A DNA stretch of 64,000 nucleotides from Elysia crispata (lineage: Eukaryota; Mollusca; Gastropoda; Plakobranchidae): NCBI GenBank assembly GCA_033675545.1, contig JAWDGP010003562.1, positions 1 through 64,000 of the forward strand, read 5' to 3'. Positions 24,531 through 36,665 of this stretch are shown one piece after another. Each line of letters begins with the position of its first letter. Within the stretch, counting starts at the first letter, position 1. The position numbers and the translations under genes are program-made. Below the pieces are notes generated by a model. The model was not told the origin of the DNA and did no database searches. It saw only the letters and a list, made by a program, of their open reading frames with translations.

Positions 24531-25683
24531 AAAACCATCAATAGCACAATCTTCTAAAACAACAGCAGTGTAATTAACAAAAAAATATTCCTCTGTACTC
24601 ACCCTACTTAGACACTAATCTCAGAAATCTCAACACTTCGAGTGAAGACTTTCGCCCGAGTCCGTTACCGAAACCTTAACAAATTTTTCCGTTCAAACCC
24701 AGCGTAACACTCACATCTGGGCCGATGATAATCGGTCTCATTGCATTTCTATGGACAAAACCTTACATCCTCTCTGCCCTTGTAACATTACATTACATTT
24801 CCATTAGTCCAACTGAGCGAGGTGTGTGGTGGGTAATTCGAATCTTCACGCGGGGAATTGTCAGAATGCGTGACTGGCCGTGCTCATGCATGTTTGTGCT
24901 GAACGAGGCAGTCAGGCGCGGCAAGATAGGACAGTACAGCTCTAAGCCAGGCCAAGATTTACCTGTAACCGGAACTGAGTCAGAGAACTAACACAAGGGA
25001 AGTGAAAGGTCATGGGCGGGAAATTAACGAAACTGGAAAGGAAGTGAAACATCGTCGGGATGCATGCCAAGCGTATCTCAAGGTCTTGCTTGATTCCACT
25101 GAAATTTAAGGCGACGAGAAGAGAAAAAAAAAGAAAAGAACTTCTGGTAAAGCAAGATAAAGGTAATATCAATATTTTGGATAAGGAATCAGTTTCAAGT
25201 GGAAGTACCCGCAGCCCATCAGAAAATGATTTATAAGAGGATAAGGATTAATAGTCCTAGTAGAAAGGAATTATCTTTACCAGAGTTTTAAGTTCCGGTT
25301 TAACGTGACGCTTTCTTTCTTTTGTCGCACTGGCGATTTATTACTTCCCCATGTAAAATCTAAAGTTAACTTTAAACGAAACAACTTGAAGCTAGCAATG
25401 AAATTTCAGAAAAAGCCGTTTGCTTATAAATAGCAATTCGTATTGCTTTCGATTTTGTAGAATGTTTGTTTTTCCTGTACATTTCTTTTCTTAAATACAA
25501 CAGAATGACCCTGTCTTGACTTATCTTCAAATATGTCTAAAATCTAGAACGATTTGCTTTTAGTCCAGGCTATTTGCATCTTTTCCTTTTCTTTAAAAAC
25601 TGATTTCTTTGCGTGCCTACTCCTTTTCATATTTAGAGAAATTTTCAGATAAACGCTCTTCAGGGAAAAGAATTCTGACAGAC
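24531..25683. other. Unique stretch, slightly more GC-rich at 24.7-25.1 kb
   Basis: An 88-codon frame at 24725-24991 has non-repetitive composition but no motif I recognise. No other gene evidence. Confidence 0.4.
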
Positions 25684-25894
25684 CCTCCCCCCCCACCCCC
25701 CCCCCCATGGAGAAAAACAAGTTTGGTAAGGATCTCTCAAAACCACTCAAATTGCGCATGCGCTCATTTCTCTCTGAGTACCGGAATAGCAGTAAGCGAT
25801 TCCTTGACAATCATTGCGAAAACTCACTCAATATTTCTGCAAACTTAGCGTTCTATTTATGCTATAACACTTGAAAAACAACGACAACAACAGT

Positions 25895-25928
<34 letters not shown>

Positions 25929-25930
25929 TA
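25684..25930. repeat. Poly-C tract and (CAA)n
   Basis: C-rich run at 25684-25707 and (CAA)n at about 25877-25928; between them is ordinary unique sequence. Confidence 0.85.
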
Positions 25931-26555
25931 AAGCTACCACATTCACTCATTTGCTGTTTGAGATTATTTCTTTATTAATTTATACCTGGGTGTGTAGAAA
26001 ACGAGAAAATAATGTTTAGATAACAAGACCGCGAGACCAACGAAGAGTGAGTCAGATGAGTCAGAACAGGTAACTACCCATTATGGTTCTAGTCCAGGTC
26101 AACGACTCTTGTTTAATGCACCTCGCACATGTTGGGCGAGACAAAGTTTATTGTAACAACAGCGCAACAGGATCCTGTTCAGCAAAAGCTAAAATTGCTG
26201 AATTTCTCCTGACAGATGGGTCGGTATCAGAAGACACTCGGAGCCTTTGTTGAGTAGGAAAGAGTGAGAAAAATCCAGTTGGCTCCATATGGTGCATTAC
26301 TTACACATAATATAGGAAAGAAGTGAGAAAGAGAGAAAATAATAGAAACTGAGGGAGAGATAGTGTAAGAGCATCGTTCGTATTTGTAAGATATGGAAAG
26401 GATAAAGAGAGAGAGATAGAGATAGAGACAGATATGAGGGAGACAGAAAGAAAAAAAGAGAACAAGAAGAAAAAAGAGAGAGAAAATTTTCTAACATATG
26501 ATACATCATCTAGGAAAAGAAGATACAACACAACATGTGTGGCAATGAGATTAGC

Positions 26556-26586
<31 letters not shown>

Positions 26587-27162
26587 AGAATGAAAAAATT
26601 ATTGCGATAAACCATAATTAAAATAGATCTTAAAGTCAAAGGCTCGAGTAAACACTTGAAAGACAGTCATAAAAAGCTCTTAACTTCAAAGGTTTTTTTA
26701 ACTTGCCAGTTCGTGATAAAGATAATTTATTAGAAGACGAATGCTATCAAAAAATATTTGACGTTAAAAGCTTGTAAAGAAGACCAAACATTTTTATTGT
26801 CCATGGATTTTAAAATTATGAATAATTCACAGAGATGTCATTGATAACACTCTGAAAAATTTGAAGATTTTATTGCATCCAAATGAAGGTAATTCTTGGC
26901 AAAATGCCGAATTGCAGCTCTTATTCGTGAAAAAATTAAACGGTTTCAGCAACGCCTCTGTCTGACTTCCAGCGTGGTCCTCATAAGTTTCGGATGTTAA
27001 ATTTCAAACATTCTTAATTGATGACATTTTAGCACGTGTTTGCCTAACTTGAAAAGAGTGAAATAACAAGGAAGGCTGAGTCAGTCCTCAAAGAGAAATG
27101 TTGTGTGATAGAGCGTCTTAAGTGAATAAGTAAGAAAAGAGCCACGAGGGTAAAAACGATAC
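25931..27162. other. Unique stretch with degenerate GA and poly-A
   Basis: No gene is recognised. Degenerate purine-rich tract at 26310-26490; about 27 A at 26555-26581. Confidence 0.55.
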
Positions 27163-27640
27163 TACGAGGGCTCTTTCATAATTAACCGAAAAATGCCTGT
27201 AAAATCCGCGTTTTTTATGCTATCAACAAAATTCTTGCACGTCGTGTTCATACCTTGACTCGTCCTTGAAATTAATCTCTAAAAAATCGTAACAGCCAAG
27301 TCTGTCAACACACTTCTGCCAACGCCGCACCAAACAATAGATACAAAAAAACTCGGAAGAAACTTCCGTCAAGGTTTTGTAGCCATTTCCGCACATGGTC
27401 ATAGAATTAATTGTTCTAAGTCATCAGAGTCCATTTAGAAGCAACTGACCAGCTCACGTCTTCAGTGGCCCAAAGAGGTGATAATCAGATGGTGGAGGTC
27501 TGGACTGTGTGGTGGGTGTGGCAAAATCTCCCATCCATATTTATAGCCAAACTTGAAGCAATCTTGCTGTGGGTGTAGAGATGGTCACCTATAATGACCC
27601 TGTTGAGGTCAACAATGCCCTGGGCGCTTTCTAAATGAAG
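27163..27640 (-). pseudogene. Mariner-family transposase remnant
   Basis: The minus strand reads KYGWEILPHPPHSPDL and then, one frame over, PSDYHLFGPLK. That is the mariner hallmark around the third catalytic Asp (HPPYSPDLAPSDYHLF in the family). Further along, LVRRWQKCVDRLGCY matches the C-terminal end of mariner transposases. The outer edge is TA followed by CGAGGGCTCTTTCATAATT (27163-27183), a typical mariner terminal repeat. The coding part has frameshifts near 27495 and stops within 27400-27470. On its other side, VDLNRVIIGDHLYTHSKIA may be a helix-turn-helix fragment joined directly to the C-terminus, which would mean a large internal deletion; this is weak. The opposite terminal repeat is missing, and the 25-bp minisatellite begins right there. 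Confidence 0.8.
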
Positions 27641-27644
27641 GGGA

Positions 27645-28697
27645 TTTATTCTGTATCATGTAAAACTCTTATATTCTCTATCATGTAAAAGTCTTATAAT
27701 CTCTATCATATAAAACTCTTATATTCTCTATCATGTAAAACTCTTATATTCTCTTTCATGTAAAACTCTTATAATCTCTATCATATAAAACTCTTATATT
27801 CTCTTTCATGTAAAACTCTTATAATCTCTATCATATAAAACTCTTATATTCTCTATCATGTAAAAAGTCTTATATTCTCTATCATGTAAAACTCTTATAA
27901 TCTCTATCATATAAAACTCTTATATACTCTATCATGTAAAACTCTTATAATCTCTATCATATAAAACTCTTATATTCTCTATCATGTAAAACTCTTATAT
28001 TCTCTTTCATGTAAAACTCTTATATTCTCTATCATGTAAAACTCTTATATTCTCTATCATGTAAAACTCTTATAATCTCTATCATATAAAACTCTTATAT
28101 TCTCTATCATGTAAAACTCTTATATTCTCTTTCATGTAAATCTCTTATATTCTCTATCATGTAAAATTCTTACATTCTCTATCATGTAAAAGTCTTATAT
28201 TCTCTATCATGTAAAAGTCTTATATTCCCTTTCATGTAAAACTCTTATATTCTCTATCATGTAAAACTCTTACATTCTCTATCATGTAAAAGTCTTATAT
28301 TCTCTATCATGTAAAACTCTTATATTCACTTTCATGTAAAACTCTTATATTCTCTATCATGTAAAAGTCTTATATTCTCTTTCATGTAAAACTCTTATAT
28401 TCTCTATCATGTAAAACTCTTATATTCTCTATCATGTAAATCTCTTATATTCTCTATCATGTACAATTCTTATAATCTCTATCATATAAAACTCTTATAT
28501 TCTCTTTCATGTAAAACTCTTACATTTCTCTATCATGTAAAACTCTTATAATCTCTATCATGTAAAAGTCTTATATTGTCTATCATGTAAAACTCTTATA
28601 TTCTCTTTCATGTAAAACTCTTATAATCTCTATCATGTAAAACTCTTTACATTCTCTATATCATGTAAAATTCTTATATTTTTTATCATGTAAAACT
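27645..28697. repeat. 25-bp minisatellite, about 42 units
   Basis: The unit is TATCATGTAAAACTC then TTATATTCTC. Variants occur at four positions (TA/TT start, CATGTA/CATATA, AACT/AGTC, TATTC/AATC). Units ending AATCTC are nearly always followed by units with CATATA, which shows a higher-order pattern. There are no unique spacers, so it is not a CRISPR-like array. It abuts the mariner remnant. Confidence 0.97.
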
Positions 28698-28905
28698 AAA
28701 GCATTTCGTGCTTTTTTGTAAAACTTTTAAAGGACCACTAGGTTTCTCTACTTGTCTCATAGTGCGAATGGAAACTCATTGTCTCTAATAGCTTAATGGC
28801 CCAAAATTCAATCATGTTTTCACTTTGTTTTGATTTTACATAATCCAGTGAATAATTATGATGAGAGCCAAACCGAGTAAGAATGGGAGAGAAAGAAAGG
28901 GAAAG
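28698..28905. other. Unique spacer
   Basis: Ordinary AT-rich sequence between two arrays; nothing recognised. Confidence 0.5.

Positions 28906-28986
<81 letters not shown>
28906..28986. repeat. (TA)n then (GA)n
   Basis: About 14 TA dinucleotides pass directly into about 25 GA. Confidence 0.95.
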
Positions 28987-28991
<5 letters not shown>

Positions 28992-29114
28992 CGCTATTTA
29001 TATCATAAAATTAGGAATTTAGGCCTAAATAGGATATTATTAATCCCCGACTTCAAAGTTTCTTGCCACTAATAATAATACTTGTGTAGTGACGTTAATT
29101 TGGAGATGTTTCTC

Positions 29115-29476
29115 TTTGGCACACAGTGGGAGAAAACATCTTGTGCACACAATGGGAGAAAACATCTTGTGCACACAGTGGGAGAAAACTTTTTGTGCAT
29201 AAAGTAGGAGAAGACTTTTTGTACAAATAATGGGAGAAAACATCTTGTGTTCACAGTGAAAGAAGACTTCTTGTGTCAGTAATTGGGAGAAGACATGTGC
29301 ACACAGTGAGAGAAAATGTCTTGTGCATACAGTGGGAGAAAACTTCTTGTACACACAGTTGGATAAGGCTTCTGGTGCACATAGTGGGAGAAGACTTTTT
29401 GTGTACACAGTTGGATAAGACTTCCTTTGAACACAGCTGGATAAGACTTCTTGTGCGCATAATGGGAGAAGATATA
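29115..29476. repeat. 26-bp minisatellite, about 14 units
   Basis: Unit of the type GCACACAGTGGGAGAAAAC then TTCTTGT, with variants such as GTTGGATAAGAC. Because 26 is not a multiple of 3 and the unit lacks stops on the minus strand, all minus frames are open. They give Cys-rich frames with a 26-residue period (about CVHKMFSPIVCTR). No start, signal peptide or domain supports a real protein, so I treat it as repeat DNA. Confidence 0.93.
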
Positions 29477-30237
29477 TGATTTAAACTTGAATTCTTTCGC
29501 AAAATTTGGAACTTTTCCAGAGAGAGTCTTCAATTTTAGTTTGTCCGATGTGATTGGTCCCATTCCGTTTTTAGTCTATATTTTTGTTTTTCACTTCCAA
29601 ACCGTACTCACTCAATCTTGTAGCTGGCTCTTTGTGTTGTAGTTTAAAGATTATTTTGTGTAAGTTGTATCTCGTTGTAAATGTATTTCCTTGTTAGCTT
29701 TTCTCATGGATCAATTGGTCTTTTCCTCTCTTACCATAACACGCTAAGATCTTTTTTTAATTTTGAGAAAGCATTAATTCTTAGGCCACTTCCCCCTCAT
29801 ACAATTTATTATCAAAATAAGGACAAAATGATAAAATAGTGCAGAAAACTCTTAATCTTCTGTCAGCCGCCCATTCCTAGAACATAAAACTCCAGATGAC
29901 CACAGGGATCCATACCATAACACCCCAAAGTAGACGGCATAATACAATAAAATTTCTGTGTAGAAACCTCCCCCCCCCCCTCGCCCTCTTACCTCACACA
30001 CAACAAACGAATATCTATGTCGCACAGACAAATTAAAATTGGAATCTCGCAAAAGTGAACTCTAGAAATTATTTTCCGTCAGTGAAAAGATGTTTTGAAA
30101 TACATCACGCGATATAGGTAAACCTTGGTGCGGCTCTTGTCAGGGGATGTAACTCGTTATTTAATTGTTTACAAAACATTACCATGTCTTTTTCCCCATG
30201 TCCATTCTGTGAAAATTGATTAATACTGAGCTTCATG

Positions 30238-30275
<38 letters not shown>

Positions 30276-31126
30276 TTATTATTTCTACTGATTTCAAAGG
30301 GCAAACTTAAAATTCGAACAATTTTTGTTTGTTTTGTAAGCAGTTTCGGACGCAATGAAATGAAAAATAAACAAATTATTTTGTAGTCTTGTTACTGAGA
30401 GATCAGTGCACGTTAGAACACCCAATGTGGCGCGGGTGACAGGGCTCCAGCATTCTTAAGGCTACGGGCTGTCAGTTGAAGGAGTGATAATAACTAATTA
30501 GGGAACGAGCACAATGAATAAATAAATAAGTAAAAAACAAAAACAAAAAGCGAAAAAGTACAAAACAATGCAAAACATCTTCAACAGACACAAAAACGAG
30601 AGGAAGAAACAACACATAGAGATGCAGGTGACATGAAGACGTTCGGAAACGATAATAGAGTGCTCAACCGGAGGGAATTTGAATCGTAGTAAACGATCTT
30701 ATCCCAAGGGCCTTTCATGCTACGCAAGAGTTAAGAACGGAGCACAATGCTATTGTTTGTTCTTTTAAAGAACGTCAACAATGAGTACAATACCTCTCAG
30801 GACATTATAGAAAGCGCCTAACCGTATTCAAAAATGACGAGACGCTGCAACCCTTGCAGGGAAAAAAACCCCCATTAAATCCTCAAAACCGAACCAAATT
30901 TAAAAAGGAAAAAGAGTAACTTTGTCATCATTTCCTCAGTGTGGAAAAAACCTAGTGCAAAACTAAACAAATACCGAAACAAATAACAATTAAATAATAG
31001 GATCGTGGCGGCATTACCATTCGTCTCATGCCTGAAGAGAACGGAGGACAAACAATAGCCTTGACCTTCGTTCGAAACACTTCTAGGCCATTCAACTTTA
31101 AGGTAACGTCGTTTACTATTACATGT
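29477..31126. other. Unique AT-rich stretch
   Basis: No gene is recognised. A C10 run lies near 29970 and about 32 A at 30240-30271. Confidence 0.5.
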
Positions 31127-31141
31127 ATATATATAATTATG

Positions 31142-31204
<63 letters not shown>

Positions 31205-31205
31205 C
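31127..31205. repeat. (TA)n microsatellite
   Basis: TA run with a few GTATA and CATA interruptions at its edges. Confidence 0.95.
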
Positions 31206-33691
31206 TGTTTCGACTTACTTAAGCCACTTCTTTGATGACTTAAGTCATAGGAAAACACAGTTGTTGACATAGGGAACCCAAAAATTGGATGACTTGTTTT
31301 TCCTACATTCTGCCTTATAGATATGTCGCAGAGATTTGCCGGGTCTTTGGAATAGTGAAAAACAATGTACTCTCTCGGCCAAACTTTCAGAAATTTAGCA
31401 TCTACTGATTTTCATAGATCTTTATAGTTAAACTTTACGACTTAAGTTCGCCGACTCTCTCTCTTTGATATCTCCGTTAAATCGAGGATTGATTTTGCGA
31501 AATAAACACATCAATCTAAGAACATACGTAACTTTTGTTTTAAAATGAGAAAATTGCAATTCAGCTCTTTATTTTTGCTGCTCTCCAACATATAAAAACT
31601 ATTTTTAGACCTGATTTGATCACGGCGCTCCAAAACGCGAGATTTCGTCCATTTTAGTTGGGCAGAAGCGGCGGGCTCGGGCGGTCATAAATAACGTCCC
31701 TAAGGGACACCCGTCTAGCGTCCAAGTTCCATTTCAAATTCGTTTCAATATCTACATACCCAGATGATGAATTTTCATAAAGGTTAGCTAATTAGAAAAT
31801 GAAAAGTCTATTCTACCTTTGTGGAAAATTTCATATCCATTCATCTTTCTGTTTAGTTGCAACAACTAAAACATTATATTGATATATGGTTTTCTAAAGC
31901 CTCTTATTCCTGTTACAATTTATTAAGGCATTATATAGTTGTCACAGTCACAGTGAAAGATTCATTTAGTAAAGATAATGTCTGTAAAAACTTACTATGC
32001 CGAACTTGCAGTCAACTTAGTTGCAGGAAAACTTTGAAGACAGGCAAAAGTGAAGACTCTAATTAAAAAACAAAAACCAACTAACAGTATCTGTATGATC
32101 TTTAGTTTAGAATTCTTTTTCGTTCTACTCCACAGAATTAGTAAGCTTGGCTTGGCCGAGAACTTAATATGAAAAAAGACTTGTAATCAACAATGCTTTT
32201 GTGAAAGCCACTCTACCAAGCATACAGGAAATTAATGCCCCGCATGCAGATTGATGGGACTGATAGAATGACGGGAATCGCTTGAGTTCCGAGGCAAGAG
32301 TTTAAAGATCAAATGACTGTTTGTGCTGAATGTGTAACTCTCTCTGCCAATTTGGTTGACCTGTCTGATCTTGTATATCCACAATTTATTTTTGATTGGT
32401 CTTCTATATAATATTCGAGTTTGCATCGTTTCATTTTTTCTATGGCTTATCAGTCTGTACAAGTACACGTATTTTTTTTTTACAGGTTTGGACAAAGAGA
32501 AAAGTCATATAAGAAGATAAAGAAGATGAAAAAGAAAAGGGGGAGAGGGGGGGGGGGGAGAGAAGGAATCTTTTCTCTTTTAGGATGGGTAAGAGAATAA
32601 ATGGCACCACGAGTAAGTTAAAATACAGTTAACATTTTAAATTATTTTCTTCAAACTTTTAAAAAGACGTTTATCAAAACAAAGTGTATCGGCTTTTCTC
32701 TTTTATTTCAGAGATAGAAGTATATGAGTTGTAAGAAGAATAGGTATGTATTAAAATGTTTTCTGATAAATGCTAGATCTAGATTTTGAGATGTATGTTG
32801 CATTTTTAGTGCATGAAGACTTTTGTTCTTATTTTGTTTCCGAAATATTCCTGTTCTATTATTTGAAACCCAAAATTTTCATTTCATTAATTTTTTTGGG
32901 GGGACTTTTTGTTTTGTTTTTCTTCGTAATAGACCTTCCCTTTCAAAGAAAGTAATGCTAACTGATAACATGTCTTGTCGTTGTTCTTGATGCATTTTTG
33001 TTGTTGTTGCTCAAGAATCAGGCCCCCTGATACAGATTTGAGACTCTTTTATTAAAAAAAAATATTTTGAGCTATTTTTAAATATGGACAGAATTTTTAG
33101 AGAGAGGCAAAGTCTTTTGATCAGAATGAATTAATTTGCCCAAGTTTTGTCAATGTTTAAATGAAGCTTAGGCGTTTTTAGTAAAGCAAACATTCATATT
33201 TACTGGATCATATGCCTCGCTTCTAGCGTATCTTTTTTTGTTGTCTCATTTATTTTTTTCTAACTCTGTACAAATTTTTAAAAAAGTCGATGGTGCTTAC
33301 TTACTTTCTGAAGTGTTTGCCTTAGAATAAGACCGCCTGTGTAAAGTATATCTGGTTAATTTTTTAATTCCACATTTTATGTGAAGCGTGTTGTGATTTT
33401 TAACCCGTGCTGTGCATGTCATCGTTTCAGCGTTAAAACCCGCCGTGCAAATTATTTATCTTTTTTCAATTCAAATATGAAAGTAAAATGATTGACAAAA
33501 TTAATTTTTTTTTTGTGAAATCCATCATTTGATTATTTTTCTAGTGAATAAAGCTGATTTAGTGAAAATGGGACGAGACTTAGGCCTAGATTCTAGCGGC
33601 TGAGACATAATTATGTTGCACATAATGCACCTAGAACCTTATACTGGGTATAATTATAGATATATGCTGGTTTGCAGATGTTTGAGTTAAA

Positions 33692-33693
<2 letters not shown>
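31206..33693. other. Unique stretch without recognised genes
   Basis: Sequence near 31620-31720 is more GC-rich (GCGGGCTCGGGCGG) than its surroundings but shows no frame or motif. A G10 run lies near 32550. Short frames at 31857-32495 have no recognisable domain. Confidence 0.45.

Positions 33694-33750
<57 letters not shown>
33694..33750. repeat. (TA)n microsatellite
   Basis: About 28 TA dinucleotides. Confidence 0.95.
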
Positions 33751-33752
<2 letters not shown>

Positions 33753-34394
33753 TAATTGCTTTGTTGTTAATGTTTTGATGAACGAAGCAATAAATTGGGT
33801 TTTAGGTAGAAAAAATTATGTTCACAGGTCTAGCTGTTGTAGAAAACTTGGACTGAATTTGTTCATGACGTAGTACTCAAAAAGTCAGAGCTCCAATAGT
33901 TTCACAAAGCAGGCATGTGCAATTCAGAGAGGAAATGTTGCTTCTAAGGGAATAACGCATGAAATAAATTATTTTACAGAATATTCTTGCGATAGTCAAC
34001 AGAAAAGTTCATAGGTCGGCTCCATCTATTCCAGCCGTTCTTTTTCTTCATTAAACTGGCTTTCTAGTGCTGAGGCTAGGGGCGATATGAAAAAGATGAG
34101 ACTTTAAAATGAAATTCAATCTTTAAACCCACATTTGGAATATCACAGGCTCTTTTCTAAAGCTTTTTGATAGCTTTGTGGCTCTCTAAGCATACCCAGC
34201 CCAAGGCGAATGTTTTATGAATCGGATGCAAAGGTGTTCAAGAAAATGCTGCTTACGAATAGACTAAGTTTAGTTTGGGAAATGCTGCCTATATATTGTC
34301 ATGTAGGTGTGAATGGCAATTTGACAAGACACAATTGCATCAGCGGTCATTGGTTTAGAGTGCGAGAGAGCTACATGAACCTGGCGAAATGCGA
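33751..34394. other. Unique intergenic stretch
   Basis: No gene is recognised; the frame at 34210-34476 runs into the 62-bp satellite. Confidence 0.45.
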
Positions 34395-34642
34395 TATTGA
34401 GATAGAAACACCAGAACTCGATTCTACAGTTACGACATTGTATTATTATGCTGGTTTATGGAGATACAAAAACTAGAATTCGATTCTACAGTTACGACAT
34501 TGTATTATTATGCTGGTTTATGGAGATACAAAAACTACAATTTGTTTCCACAGTGATGATAATTATTTTATTATTATGCAGGTTTAAGGAGATAGAAAAA
34601 CTTGAATTCGATTCTACAGTGATGATTTTGTATTATTAAGCT
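34395..34642 (+). repeat. 62-bp satellite, small cluster (about 4 units)
   Basis: Unit landmarks in order: GAATTCGATTCTACAG, TGATATTGTATTATTATG, CTGGTTTATGGAGATA. The same satellite forms the arrays at 39.2 and 43.0-44.8 kb, in the same orientation. Three units equal 186 bases, so a repeating peptide appears in the plus frames; this is an artefact. Confidence 0.93.
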
Positions 34643-35815
34643 GGTATGCAGATTTTATTTGGGAAAAAAGCAATGGGCAAAGTCTGTGAAGAAGGAAAGA
34701 AGTATTATATTGTCTGAGATGAGGACTTTTGCCAATCTTATTTTAATATTTAGATAGGAGACTGTAGATGAAAAGGCTTCAGGTCATGATATTTTACATT
34801 TTCGGCGATTCGATGTTTTAGAAAAGGTAGTCAGAAGAATGTGCGTTAAAGAAGGCGAAGAGGAGAAATCTAGATTGAAAGTTAGGATAGGCTTTGTCCT
34901 CAAAAGAAACGTGAAAGTAATAGATTCATTCAAATTGTGATTTTCTAGAGATCACCATGGCAAGAAGCCAAGATGACACTAAGAAAAAGACTTGCCGGAC
35001 TGAAACTTTGAGGTGAACAAGAACTACAGGCATCAGGATCTAAAGGAAGGTAGACTATAACAACCCTATTAGAGATGGGCAGCTACATTTCTCAGCAGAA
35101 TCTTGGACCTTCAACAGCTTCCCTTTGCTACAAGCTTTAAATGCTCGGTTAAGTTTCCTGTTTTTATACGGGTCAGTTGTGTCCATGTCACAAAACACTG
35201 GACCCACCATACCCTCACTATGACTCTGCAACATGTGCACACCTTTTGCCCCTCGTCAGATGACCTCATGTACTGAAATTTGGTCGGAGTGGACCAAATG
35301 ACCACTCGAACATCTTTGATTTTTTTTTCTCATAAACTTTTGAAATAGTCAAATAATGCAATTGTACATCAAATTGTCTGATGGCATGTTTTTTTTTTAC
35401 CATATTGAATGTGCACATTGTGAATTTGTGTGCCACACATAATGTGCAACATAGCAATGGTGCTAGTCTGGTCAATGAGTATTATCGTTTCTTTATAATT
35501 AAAATATATCTGTATACTAAACATTAAGATAACATTTATTTGTTACATGTCAAACTTGAGCTGATCTAAGATTAGCTTTCTTATTATTTTGTACAATTTG
35601 TGGACTAGAATTTAAATTTATAAGCATCATAATTATGTTTAATCTGGCAGAAATGAAAATCACGAACACACAAAATGTACCAAGAGTAATTTTAAATGAT
35701 TGCAACATCAATACAAACATAGAAAGTGCATGAGATGAAATTGAAAGACACACAAATTTAAGCACACAAATCTTACATTCACACGTTGTAAAAAGGCTGG
35801 ATAAGGACATATCTA
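34643..35815. other. Unique stretch with unrecognised minus frames
   Basis: Overlapping minus-strand frames at 35055-35305 have non-repetitive composition (for example MRSSDEGQKVCTCC) but no family I recognise. They could be a fragment of an old element. Confidence 0.35.
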
Positions 35816-35817
35816 AA

Positions 35818-35940
35818 TGGTTAAGGTATATAAAAACTATAAAAACTAAAGGGTTAGGGTATGTAAAAAGTACAGGGTTAAGGTATGCAAAAAAAGTTAA
35901 GGGTTAAGGTATGTAAAAACTAAAGGGTTAAGGAGGTAAA
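35818..35940. repeat. Short GGGTTAAGG minisatellite
   Basis: About five units of roughly 24-28 bp with the core GGGTTAAGGTATGTAAAAA. One copy contains TTAGGG, but the repeat is not telomeric. Confidence 0.85.
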
Positions 35941-36339
35941 AAATAAATAGAGAAATTGTCACCAAGTCATAAAAATATTAAGATACAGGAATGAAAAGAA
36001 TGATCAGGCTAAACCGTTAAGTTGGAAAAGAAATGGTTTTGATCAGCAGATACCGCTGCTGTTTGTTGGCATACACTAAACACAGGGGCATTGGTTAGTG
36101 TTACATGTGATATGAGAGATAGAAACCTCTCATGCTAGTAAAAGGTGTAGCTGACAAAAAAGGTCTTACAAACGCAGAAATAAGTTTGGTAAGTATTATG
36201 TATGTTGCTTTTGTTCACATACAAAGGCAATGTCCTTGCAACCTTTGATGTGAGAGATTTAAAGCATCCAAGCTATCCAATAATATAACTAGAAATGATG
36301 TTTCAAAAGCAGACATAAGTTTTGATAGTTTCTAAATTA
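35941..36339. other. Unique intergenic stretch
   Basis: No gene is recognised. Confidence 0.5.
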
Positions 36340-36480
<141 letters not shown>

Positions 36481-36554
36481 GCAGACTACTGGAATAATCA
36501 TACGGAAGAATTTTAAAGATCTAAAGTTTATGGTAGAGCTCATTAGTGTAATGA

Positions 36555-36665
36555 TAGGCTTTCCGTGTAACTGATTGAAAAATGCTTGCTCCTGTGGGAT
36601 TTAAACCATGGACTTACAGATGTGCGGCCGTCACCTTGTCACTCAAAGAGCACAAGTGTCAAAAC
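36555..36665 (-). mobile_element. Possible tRNA-derived SINE fragment
   Basis: On the minus strand GGTTTAAATCC (36597-36607) resembles a B box (GGTTCGANTCC), preceded by a tRNA-like TAAGTCCATG arm. GAGTGACAAGGTGACGG, about 30-45 bases upstream, is only a loose A box. No tail or flanking duplication is defined. Confidence 0.35.

Noticed and set aside
24072-24602. Asn/Lys/Pro-rich plus frame and Leu/Val-rich minus frame
   Set aside because: Both result from CAA repeats and A/C-rich DNA.
24725-24991. 88-codon frame with normal composition
   Set aside because: No motif, no splice context and no neighbouring coding sequence; the length is compatible with chance.
27645-28697. CRISPR-like array
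   Set aside because: Units follow each other without unique spacers, and the context is eukaryotic.
29040-29408. Cys-rich 122-residue secreted-type protein
   Set aside because: The frame is a 26-bp minisatellite open in all minus frames, with no signal peptide and unconserved Cys spacing.
35055-35305. Overlapping minus frames with Cys and Trp residues
   Set aside because: No recognisable family; overlapping frames cannot both be real and neither shows a supported start.
35818-35940. Interstitial telomere repeat
   Set aside because: Only one TTAGGG word occurs; the unit is about 24-28 bp with the core GGGTTAAGG.
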